From: Minwuia sp048007105
Lineage (GTDB): Bacteria > Pseudomonadota > Alphaproteobacteria > Minwuiales > Minwuiaceae
Length of the DNA stretch: 64,000 nucleotides
Direction of reading: 5' to 3'
Assembly: GCF_048007105.1 (NCBI RefSeq)
Contig: NZ_CP180352.1
Location: 248,001 to 312,000 of the forward strand
The notes under the pieces were generated by a model. The model saw only the letters and a program-made list of their open reading frames with translations. It was not told the DNA's origin and did no database searches. The position numbers and the translations under genes are program-made. Each line of letters starts with the position of its first letter. Position 1 is the first letter of the stretch. Positions 45,994 through 53,522 of the stretch are shown in pieces.

Positions 45994-46078
45994 GTCACCC
46001 CCGCCTCGTGCGGGGGTCCGGAGCGGCTTCGCCGCACGATGAACGACCGACCGGATGCCCGCATGAAGCGGGCATGAC
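45994..46078. repeat. Modular palindromic repeat, type 2 copy 3
   Basis: GTCACCCCCG...CGGGGGTCCGGA, then GCGGC-TTC-GCCGC, then GGATGCCCGC...GCGGGCATGAC. On the opposite strand this matches 41364-41471 module for module. It stands between the VOC gene and the type 1a repeat at 46111. Confidence 0.75.
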
Positions 46079-46110
46079 AACCACAGGACTGGATGCCCGA
46101 TCGCATGCAA

Positions 46111-46210
46111 GCCCCCGGGCCTGACCCGGGGGCCCATGCCGGAGTCCTGCCGCCGCCGCTGACCGGCCAGTGCCGCTCAGGCATGGGTCCCGGGTCAAGC
46201 CCGGGACGAC
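46111..46210. repeat. Composite palindromic repeat, type 1a copy 2 (inverted)
   Basis: The hairpins GCCCCCGGG-CCTGA-CCCGGGGGC and GTCCCGGG-TCAAG-CCCGGGAC enclose a filler containing GCCGCCGCCGCTGA. Read on the minus strand it aligns end to end with 32267-32365, including GACCCATGCCT, AGCGGCGGCGGCA and CTCCGG-ATGGG. It ends just before the GNAT gene stop. Confidence 0.8.
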
Positions 46211-46217
46211 ATCATCG

Positions 46218-46670
46218 TCAGAGCATCAACCGCATTGGCAGCATGTCCGAGGCCTGGAACCCGGCACGGGCGTAGAAGCGCTGCGCCGCGGCATTGTCGC
46301 CATCGGTCAGCAGGGTGATGCGGCGGCAACCGTCGGACTTCGCACGGGCGATGGCGGCGTCGAGCAGCGCCCGGCCGACCTGTGAACCCCGCGCCGTCGG
46401 CTCGACCACCATGTCCTCCAGCATCGCTACGCGACCGCCCAGCGCCGTGCTGATACTGTAGAGCAGCCCGACCATGCCGATCACAGCCCCGTCGCGCTCG
46501 GCCACCAGCAGCGCACCCGCTGCCGGATCGCCGAGGATCATTCGCAGCCCGGCGCGCTGACGGTCCGGGTCGGGCTTGAACTCGGCCTCCTGCGCGAAGA
46601 GATGCGCGAGCAGCGCGGTCATGGCGTCGATGTCGTCGGGGGTGGCGTCGCGGATGGCGACGGCGCTCAT
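46218..46670 (-). CDS. GNAT-family acetyltransferase
   Basis: Acetyl-CoA-dependent transferase of 150 residues. The CoA-binding motif is VEPTARGSQVGRALLDAAI (Q/R-x-x-G-x-G/A type), with MLEDMVV before it and NAAAQRFYARAGFQAS after it. Target unknown. ATG 46670 overlaps the stop of the threonine synthase-like gene by four bases, so it is translated from the same transcript. Confidence 0.85.
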   Translation of the reverse strand: MSAVAIRDATPDDIDAMTALLAHLFAQEAEFKPDPDRQRAGLRMILGDPAAGALLVAERDGAVIGMVGLLYSISTALGGRVAMLEDMVVEPTARGSQVGRALLDAAIARAKSDGCRRITLLTDGDNAAAQRFYARAGFQASDMLPMRLML

Positions 46671-47882
46671 GCGCCTTCGATCCCGTCCCAATCGATGGCG
46701 GCGAGATCGAGGCTGCGAGTGACGGCGGGCATCGGGTATTTCAGCGGCGTGCCGCAATTGAACAGCACCGCCTTCTCGTCCTTCCGCACGCGGCCGCCGG
46801 CAAGGGCCTGCTCGTAAGCCGCCAGCGTCGCTGCGCCTTCCGGCCCCAGCAGCACGCCGTCATCGGCGGCGCAGCGCGCCTGCGCCTCCAGGATCGCTTC
46901 GTCCTCCACGGCGACGGCGAAACCGCCTGAAGTCGCGCACCGCCTGCAGGATCAGGAAATCGCCGACCGCCTGGGGCACGCGGATACCGCTGGCGACGGT
47001 GGCGGCGTTTTCCCAGCGCTCGGCATGGGTCCAGCCGTTCTCGTAGGCGCGGACCATCGGCGCGCAGCCCGTTGCCTGTACCGCAACCATGCGGGGCCGC
47101 TCCGCCCCGATCCAGCCCAGCGCCTCCAGCTCGGCGAAGGCCTTCCACATGCCGATGAGACCGGTGCCGCCGCCGGTCGGATAGAAGATCACGTCCGGCA
47201 GGGTCCAGCCCATCTGGTCGGCCAGTTCCAGGCCCATCGTCTTCTTGCCCTCGATCCGGTAGGGCTCCTTCAGGGTCGAGACGTCGAACCAGCCCATGCG
47301 GTCCTTGCCGTCGCGCACGATGCCGCCGCACTGGTCGATCTGCCCGTTCACCCGCCAGACCTTCGCCCCCTGCAGCGCGATCTCGCGGACATTCACATCC
47401 GGCGTCTCCGCGGGACAGAAGACATAGACCTCCATGCCGGCCGCGCGGCCATAGGCGGCCATCGCCGCGCCGGCATTGCCGTTGGTGGGGATCGCCAGCC
47501 GTTTCAGGCCGAAACTCTTCGCCATGGAGACGGCCAGCGCCATGCCGCGGGCCTTGAAGGAGCCGGTCGGCAGGCGGCTCTCGTCCTTGGTCTGGAGCCA
47601 GTCCGCGCCGAGCCGGGCCGCCGTCCGCACCAGCGGCAGCAACGGGGTCTCGACCTCGCCCAGGCTGACCACGTCGTCGTCGCGCTCGACCGGCAGCAGG
47701 CCGCGGTAGCGCCACAGGCCCGGTTTCAATGCGGCGAGGCGGTCGCGGTCCAGTTCGGCCCGCATCTTCCCCAGATCATAGCGGACCAGAAGGGGCTTGC
47801 CGGCCTTCGAGAGATTGTGCGGTGCGCCCGCCGGGTAGCGATCGCCCTCGGCGCTGCATTCCAGATGCGTGACGTAACTCAC
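46667..47882 (-). pseudogene. Threonine synthase-like PLP enzyme, broken by a one-base insertion
   Basis: Fold-type II PLP enzyme resembling threonine synthase. The first frame runs from MSYVTHLECSAEGDRYPAGA through the PLP lysine in RLPTGSFKARGMALAVSMA, the glycine loop IPTNGNAGAAMAAYG and the PTGGGTGLIGMWKAF motif to about residue 318 (LILQAVRD). It then turns into arginine-rich nonsense and stops at 46860. The normal C-terminus (GGFAVAVEDEAILEAQARC to DLAAIDWDGIEGA) continues in the next frame to 46667. Removing one A at 46930/46931 restores GACTCAGGCGG (RDSGG) and a 404-residue protein. It is either an assembly error or a fresh mutation. It lies four bases after DUF2794. Confidence 0.85.
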
Positions 47883-47886
47883 GCGG

Positions 47887-48270
47887 CTACTCGACGACCT
47901 TCCAGCGGCGGCGGTCGAAATAGCTGAGTACCGAAGCGACCTCGTGGCCGCGCTTCAGCACCCGCCCGTCGCGGCCGAGCACCTGGAACATGCCCTGCTT
48001 GCGCGCCAGCTTGGGACGCTTGACGATGCGGTAGAGCGGGGCCTCGGAGGCGCGCTGGTAGATGGCGAAGACGCAGACGTCCTTGTCGTGGCCGATGGCG
48101 TAATCGCGCCAGTCACCCTTCGCCACCATCTGTCCGTACAGGTCGAGGATCTGGGAGAGTTCCCGCCGCTCGAAGAAGACATCCATGACCGGTTTTTTTC
48201 CGCCCGGCGAAGCCGCTGGCCTCTGCCGGGCGCCGGAACTGTAGTCTTCGAGACTGACCACCTCGCCCAT
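47887..48270 (-). CDS. DUF2794-family protein
   Basis: Small basic protein of 127 residues of a family found mostly in alphaproteobacteria; its role is unknown. The conserved body is MDVFFERRELSQILDLYGQM, DWRDYAIGHDKDVCVFAIYQ and RIVKRPKLARKQGMFQVLGR. Translation starts best at ATG 48270, six bases from GGGGGA. The ATG two codons upstream is too close to that site. It is followed by the threonine synthase-like and GNAT genes on the same strand. Confidence 0.88.
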   Translation of the reverse strand: MGEVVSLEDYSSGARQRPAASPGGKKPVMDVFFERRELSQILDLYGQMVAKGDWRDYAIGHDKDVCVFAIYQRASEAPLYRIVKRPKLARKQGMFQVLGRDGRVLKRGHEVASVLSYFDRRRWKVVE

Positions 48271-48358
48271 CTGCATTCCCCCGATTGCGCCTAGCGTGAC
48301 GAAATGATGACATCCGCAGCCGCAAGATGCCAGCGCGGGATGGCGAAAATCGGACCGG

Positions 48359-49471
48359 TCAGTTGGTCAGGCCGTCGCCCTTGCCCTGCAAGACCACCTC
48401 GACCCGGCGGTTCCGCGGTTCGTAGGCGCCGTCGGCGGTCGGGACCTCCGGCTGCGTCTCGCCAAAGGCCTTCACCTGGATCTTGGACTGGACGCCGTTG
48501 CGCCGGATCTCGGCGGCGGTGTTCTCGGCGCGCTTGCGCGACAGATCGAGATTGTAGGCTTCGGGACCGGAGCGGTCGGCATGGCCGGCCAGTTCGATGA
48601 CCGCCGTGCCGTCGGTCTTCGCCCGTTCGCTCGCCTCGGCGACGGTCTGGCGCGCCTCGGGCGTCAGCGTGGCGACATCCAGCGGGAAGTAGACCACGTA
48701 GGTGCGGCGCAGACTCGCCGCGGCTCTGGCCTGCGCGACCGGCAGCGGCGCCGGCTTCGGCACGGTCTCCGCGATGCGGCGCGGCGGGCGGGTGCGCTCG
48801 ACCGCGGCCAGCGCCGCAGATCCTTCGGTGGACTGCCTTGCCGCCATCGGCCCGGCGCCGAAGCGGTAGCGCAGGCCCAGCATGGCCGTATGGCTCGTGA
48901 AGTCCGTCGTCACCGTGGCGCCGGCGGCATTGCTGAAGTCGGCCTCGCTGGTGCGGAAATAGCGGTACTCGCCAATCAGCGAGAGATTGGGGCTCAGCGC
49001 AAAGGCGATGCCGGCGAGGCCCTGATAGGCCAGCACCACGTCACGGTCGTCGAGCACGACCACGTTGTTGGCATTGCCGTCGTTGATGTTCAGGATCGCG
49101 CCGCCGATGCCGCCGCCGAAATAGGGGTAGATGCCCATGTCGTTGTCGAGTTCGAACAGGACGTTGGCCATCAGGCTGCCCGCGCCCAGATAGCCGCTGG
49201 CGTTGACGCCGCCGATCTCGTTCAGCCCGTTGTGGCGGTAGGCGGCCTCGCCCTCCAGGCGGATGCCGCTCGGGAACTGGTAGCCGACAGCGGCGCTGCC
49301 GCCGTACCCGGCCTTGAAATCCATGGGGCTCAGCGCCGAGTTTCTCAGCGTCTGATCCGGGGCGAAGCTGCCCAGGACGCCGCCGCTGACATAGGGCCCC
49401 CAGAGTTCGGCTTGCGCCGGAAGGGCAGCGACCATGAGGGCCGCGCCCAGCCATAAGCTCCGACCGAGCAT
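48359..49471 (-). CDS. Outer-membrane beta-barrel protein with C-terminal OmpA domain
   Basis: Envelope protein of 370 residues. The signal peptide is MLGRSLWLGAALMVAALPAQA. An eight-stranded barrel of OmpA/OmpW type follows (GPYVSGGVLGSFAPDQTLRN to residue 210, with NLSLIGEYRYFRTSE and HTAMLGLRYRFGAG as late strands). After a proline-rich linker, the OmpA peptidoglycan-binding domain covers about residues 255-365 (VIELAGHADRSGPEAYNLDL and PRNRRVEVVL), including the diaminopimelate-binding aspartate and arginine. It is likely structural, tethering the outer membrane to the wall. ATG 49471 follows GAGGCGGGA. Confidence 0.9.
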   Translation of the reverse strand: MLGRSLWLGAALMVAALPAQAELWGPYVSGGVLGSFAPDQTLRNSALSPMDFKAGYGGSAAVGYQFPSGIRLEGEAAYRHNGLNEIGGVNASGYLGAGSLMANVLFELDNDMGIYPYFGGGIGGAILNINDGNANNVVVLDDRDVVLAYQGLAGIAFALSPNLSLIGEYRYFRTSEADFSNAAGATVTTDFTSHTAMLGLRYRFGAGPMAARQSTEGSAALAAVERTRPPRRIAETVPKPAPLPVAQARAAASLRRTYVVYFPLDVATLTPEARQTVAEASERAKTDGTAVIELAGHADRSGPEAYNLDLSRKRAENTAAEIRRNGVQSKIQVKAFGETQPEVPTADGAYEPRNRRVEVVLQGKGDGLTN

Positions 49472-49578
49472 GTTCAATTCCCGCCTCTTCATCGACCCCG
49501 GGGCCGAAGGATAGTCGAACAGCACGCCATGTCGAGTGCGTTTGCCGTGCGATTACAAGGCGGTGGACCGCGCGACCG

Positions 49579-50106
49579 TCACTTCTCCTGAAGGCGGGGC
49601 ATCAACTCGACGAAGTTGCAGGGCCGGAAGCGGATATCCAGCTGGGTGGCCAGGATCATGTCCCAGCCATCCTTGCAGGCGCCCGGCGAACCCGGCAGGG
49701 CGAACAGATAGGTACCGCCCGCGACACCGGCCGTGCAGCGCGACTGGATCGTCGAGGTCCCGATCTTCTCGTAGGACAGCATGCGGAACAGTTCGCCGAA
49801 ACCGGCGATTTCCTTTTCCCAGACATCGCCGAAGGCTTCCGGCGTCACATCGCGTCCGGTCACACCGGTGCCGCCGGTGGAGATGACCACGTCGATCTCG
49901 GGATCCCCGATCCACTGCCTCAGCTTGTCTGCGATCGCCTGACGGTCGTCGCGCACGATCTCGCGGCGCGCCAGTTCGTGCCCGGCATCGGTCAGCCGCT
50001 GCACCAGCGCGTCGCCGGAGCGGTCGTCATCGAATGTGCGGGTATCGGAGACCGTCAGGACCGCGATGCGGACCGGGACGAAGGCCCGGGCTTCATCAAT
50101 AGGCAT
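49579..50106 (-). CDS. moaB: Molybdenum cofactor biosynthesis protein MoaB
   Basis: MogA/MoaB-type molybdopterin adenylyltransferase of 175 residues. It has RIAVLTVSDTRTFDDDRSGD, then DVVISTGGTGVTGRDVTPEA and FALPGSPGACKDGW, the standard substrate-site motifs. Its start lies inside the end of the lytic transglycosylase gene by 11 bases, so the two are co-transcribed. No other molybdenum cofactor gene is in the window. Confidence 0.93.
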   Translation of the reverse strand: MPIDEARAFVPVRIAVLTVSDTRTFDDDRSGDALVQRLTDAGHELARREIVRDDRQAIADKLRQWIGDPEIDVVISTGGTGVTGRDVTPEAFGDVWEKEIAGFGELFRMLSYEKIGTSTIQSRCTAGVAGGTYLFALPGSPGACKDGWDMILATQLDIRFRPCNFVELMPRLQEK

Positions 50107-51862
50107 CGCTGCCGCTGCCGAGCGCGAGTTCTTCCTCGCTCAGGTTCTCCGGCGGCACGTAGATGGGCCAGCGGCCGGCGGCAACGTCGCGCAGGCTGGG
50201 CGTCGGCAGGCCGAGCCGGTGCCGGTAGATCCAGTAGGCGGACAGCACGTCCTTGACGAAGGCGCGGGTCTCGCGGGAGCCCATCAGCTCGATGAAGAGC
50301 AGCGGATCGGTCCGCTCGCCGAAGCGCTTCGACCAGGACGCCAGATTGCCCGGACCGGCATTGTAGGCGGCCAGGATCTGGATCAGGCCGCCATTCGGCT
50401 GCACCAGATCGGCGAGATAGCCGAGATAGGCCTGGCCGTATTTCAGGCTGATTTCCGGATCGTGCAGCAGCGCCGGCTTCACCGGCTCCAGGTTCGCCTT
50501 CTCGGCGACATAGGCCGCCGTCGACGGCATCAGCTGCATCACGCCGCGCGCGCCGACGCGGCTGCGCGCATCCGGATCGAAGCGCGATTCGCGCCGCGCC
50601 ACGGCCAGCAGCAGCGCCTTGCCGATGCGGCCATCCGATTCGACTTCCCAGTCCGGCACCGGATAGAGGGCGGTGTCGTGCTGCTCGCCGAAGCTGCGCT
50701 GGCGCACGCGCGCCATGCGGTAAGCGGTCGCCGGCGCGTCGATGGCCACAGCCACCGCGATCACCAACGCGTTTCCGGCGGAATCGGTGTAGCGCGCCAG
50801 ACGGTCCAGTTCGGCATCGGCCAGCTCGACCTGCCCGGCCTCGGCCAGCGCCAGGGCGCGGCGGACACCGGCATTCCCCATCAGCGTCTTCATGACCGCG
50901 TCGGACAGCTTCGGGCCTTCCCATTCGAAGGGCCGGAGCCGGGCCAGCTGCGCGATGGCGACGAGGCCGTAGATGTCGCGTGGATAGGAGGCCGCCTTCT
51001 GCAGCGCCACCATGGCTTCCTGATAACGGCCGGCAGCCAGCGCCGCACGTGCGTGCCAGTAGTCGATGGCGCCGCCGAGATTGCCGATACGGTCGGCCGG
51101 GGTCTCCGCGGCGGTCCGGAAGCGGAGCAGGGCATCGTCCCAGCGGTCCATCGCCCAGAGCGCGATGCCGGCATAGTAGGCGCCGAGCCGCTTGCCGCCG
51201 CCCTTGCCCTTCATCGCCAGATCGCCCTGTTCCAGCGCCCGGTCGTGGCGTCCGCCGGACAGGTGGCCGCGGGCCAGCTGCGCCCGCGCTTCGGCCATGG
51301 CGTGTGCCGACAGCTTCGCGCCATCGCCGCCGGCCAACATCTCCTCGGTGACCGTCATGCGGTCCTTCAGGACGTTGCGCTTGACCTGGGTCAGTACGGT
51401 GCGGTCGTGGCCGCTGAGCTTCGGCGCCTCGGCCCGGTCGTGCTTCTCGCCCTCATACTGGCCGGACAGCGCCTTCGGGTAGGTCAGCCGGATGTATTTC
51501 GGACGCGTCAGTTCGTTCCAGCCGCTTTCGGGCCGGCGCTTTTCCGCGAGTTCATGCAGGCGCGCCGAACCCGGATGGTCGGCGTAGCTCTTCATCCAGT
51601 TGTGCAGTTTCGCGTAGCTGGTGCGACCGCCGCGGGGGTGCATGTAGCGTTGGTAGAGCACATGCCCCATCAGAATACGGTCATCGATGGTGCGGATCAG
51701 CCGGTCGGCGCGGCGCCACTGGGCGCGCTGCTGCAACTCGAAGATCTCGGCATAGCGATCGGCGTCAGCGCTGGACAGCACGCGCGGCAGGTCGGCCGCA
51801 ATAGCGGGCACGGCAGCAATCGCGGCAAGGGCCACGGCGAAAATTTTCACCAAATTGAGCAT
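50096..51862 (-). CDS. Soluble lytic murein transglycosylase (Slt-like)
   Basis: Periplasmic peptidoglycan-cleaving enzyme of 588 residues. A signal peptide (MLNLVKIFAVALAAIAAVPAIAA) is followed by a long alpha-superhelical region with TPR-like repeats. The catalytic domain is near residue 430 onwards, with LLAVARRESRFDPDARSRVG (catalytic glutamate), GARGVMQLMPSTAAYV and the ILAAYNAGPGNLASWSKRF motif. Architecture and length match Slt70. ATG 51862 is chosen; a GTG 18 bases upstream is possible. No good ribosome-binding site precedes either. Confidence 0.92.
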   Translation of the reverse strand: MLNLVKIFAVALAAIAAVPAIAADLPRVLSSADADRYAEIFELQQRAQWRRADRLIRTIDDRILMGHVLYQRYMHPRGGRTSYAKLHNWMKSYADHPGSARLHELAEKRRPESGWNELTRPKYIRLTYPKALSGQYEGEKHDRAEAPKLSGHDRTVLTQVKRNVLKDRMTVTEEMLAGGDGAKLSAHAMAEARAQLARGHLSGGRHDRALEQGDLAMKGKGGGKRLGAYYAGIALWAMDRWDDALLRFRTAAETPADRIGNLGGAIDYWHARAALAAGRYQEAMVALQKAASYPRDIYGLVAIAQLARLRPFEWEGPKLSDAVMKTLMGNAGVRRALALAEAGQVELADAELDRLARYTDSAGNALVIAVAVAIDAPATAYRMARVRQRSFGEQHDTALYPVPDWEVESDGRIGKALLLAVARRESRFDPDARSRVGARGVMQLMPSTAAYVAEKANLEPVKPALLHDPEISLKYGQAYLGYLADLVQPNGGLIQILAAYNAGPGNLASWSKRFGERTDPLLFIELMGSRETRAFVKDVLSAYWIYRHRLGLPTPSLRDVAAGRWPIYVPPENLSEEELALGSGSDAY

Positions 51863-51958
51863 GGCGCGGACCAAAAGCACTTATCGGCGGTAACCGCAAG
51901 CTTGTCGGATCGTCGCAGGTCGGCAAACATGGGATGATTCGGTCAGTCCAGCTTGCTC

Positions 51959-52886
51959 ATGTCCCTGCCCCCCGAAATCGCCTCGCGGCTGAAATTGCCA
52001 TTGATTGCAGCACCCATGTTTCTGGTCTCGGGACCGGAGCTGGTCATCGCGTGCTGCCGGGCCGGGGTAATAGGCTCCTTCCCGACGGCGAATTGTCGCA
52101 CTGTTGAGCAGCTCGACGAGTGGATGCAGCGGATCGGCAGGGAGGCCGGAACGGACTGTGCGCCCGTGGCGCCCAATCTGATCGTCCACCGCACCAACAC
52201 ACGCCTGCCGCAGGATCTGGAGGTGCTGACTGCGCACAGGCCGCCGATCGTGATCGCCAGCGTCGGCAGCCCCGCGGGCATCGTCGACGACATACATGGC
52301 TATGGCGGCCTGGTGTTCGCGGATATCGCCTCGATGCGGCATGCCGAGAAGGCGATCGCCGCCGGTGCGGACGGGCTGATCCTGCTGACCGGTGGCGCCG
52401 GCGGGCAGACCGGCTGGGCCAATCCCTTCGCCTTCGTGCGCGGCGTGCGCCGGATCTTCGACGGCCCGGTTGTGCTGGCCGGCGGCGTCGCGGACGGGGC
52501 CGGACTCCGAGCCGGCCGAGGTTCTGGGCTGCGATCTCGCCTATATGGGCACCCGCTTCATCGCCACGGCCGAGAGCATGGCCGATCAGCGCTACAAGGA
52601 CATGCTGGTCGATGCCGGCCTGGACGACATCAAGCTGACCGACGCCATGACCGGGCTGAACACCAACATCCTGATTCCCAGCCTGAAGGCGGCGGGACTG
52701 GACCCCGACAACCTGCCCGGCCGCGGGTCGATCGAGATCGACAAGGACATCAACCCGGATGCGCCGCGGCGCTGGAAGGACATCTGGTCGGCCGGCCATT
52801 CCGTCGAACTGGTGCGCGACGTCCAGAGCGTCGCCAGCCTGGTCGAGGGGATCTCGGCGGAATACCGGCAGGCCGGCGGCGATTGA
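51959..52886 (+). pseudogene. Nitronate monooxygenase/2-nitropropane dioxygenase-like flavoenzyme, broken by a one-base insertion
   Basis: FMN-dependent TIM-barrel enzyme. The first frame starts MSLPPEIASRLKLPLIAAPM and includes GADGLILLTGGAGGQTGW and the phosphate-binding VVLAGGVADGAG. It then leaves the family sequence. From AEVLGCDLAYMGTRFIATAE the next frame continues to EGISAEYRQAGGD at 52886. One extra G near 52518-52521 (GCCGGCCGAG instead of GCCGCCGAG) explains the break. Without it the protein has 308 residues. As it stands the phosphate loop and C-terminus would be lost. Confidence 0.85.
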
Positions 52887-52991
52887 GAATCAGTCTGAGA
52901 GTGATTTTCTTCACTTTCGATCAATCAATTCGATATATGATCAGGCAACGAGTTGGTGCGCCCGGCGGCGCTCTTTCAGTCCGGAGTTTTC

Positions 52992-53522
52992 ATGCCTGCA
53001 GATTCGGATCGCGCGGTTCAGAACCGCCTCGAATGGGGCGCGGACGACACGCTGAATTTCCAGATCGTGCTGCTGAGCAACCGGCTCTCGCTGACGGTGG
53101 CGCGCCGTGCACTGGCCGATGACGGGCTGACCCTTCGCGAATGGCGGATCCTGGCCGTGGTCTACCTCTTCGGCCCCGGCATCGCGCGGAAGATTTCCGA
53201 GACGGCGCTGCTCGACCCTGCGCATGTCAGCCGCACCGTGCATGCGATGCGCCGGCGGGGTCTGGTCGAGTTCCGCGAAAACAAGGACGACCGGCGGCAG
53301 ATCATCGTGGCGCTGACCGATGAGGGCGACCGCGTGGCGCGCGACGTGCTGCCGAAGGTGATCGGCGTGAACAATGCCTTCCGCGGGATCTATACCGAGG
53401 AGGAGTTCGAGACCCTGATCGAGTTGCTGGCCCGGGCGAACGGATTCGCCGAGAAGCTTCTCGAATCGGATGAACTCCCCGTGGCCGAGTCGGCGCCGGA
53501 TCCGCACCCGCTCGCTACCTGA
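52992..53522 (+). CDS. MarR-family transcriptional regulator
   Basis: Winged-helix regulator of 176 residues. It has DGLTLREWRILAVVYLFGPG, the recognition helix ALLDPAHVSRTVHAMRRRGL and the wing REN KDDRRQIIVALTDEGDR (positive charges at the tip). ATG 52992 lies six bases from GGAG. It faces the same way as the nitronate monooxygenase-like gene and may control it. A relatively AT-rich stretch at about 52890-52945 precedes it and probably contains the promoter. It overlaps the end of dnaE2 by eight bases. Confidence 0.88.
   Translation: MPADSDRAVQNRLEWGADDTLNFQIVLLSNRLSLTVARRALADDGLTLREWRILAVVYLFGPGIARKISETALLDPAHVSRTVHAMRRRGLVEFRENKDDRRQIIVALTDEGDRVARDVLPKVIGVNNAFRGIYTEEEFETLIELLARANGFAEKLLESDELPVAESAPDPHPLAT

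Noticed and set aside
52888..52945. AT-rich stretch before the MarR gene as a second LexA box or phage attachment site
   Set aside because: No GTTC-N7-GTTC pair is present, and no integrase, tRNA or direct repeat is nearby. It is more simply a promoter region.
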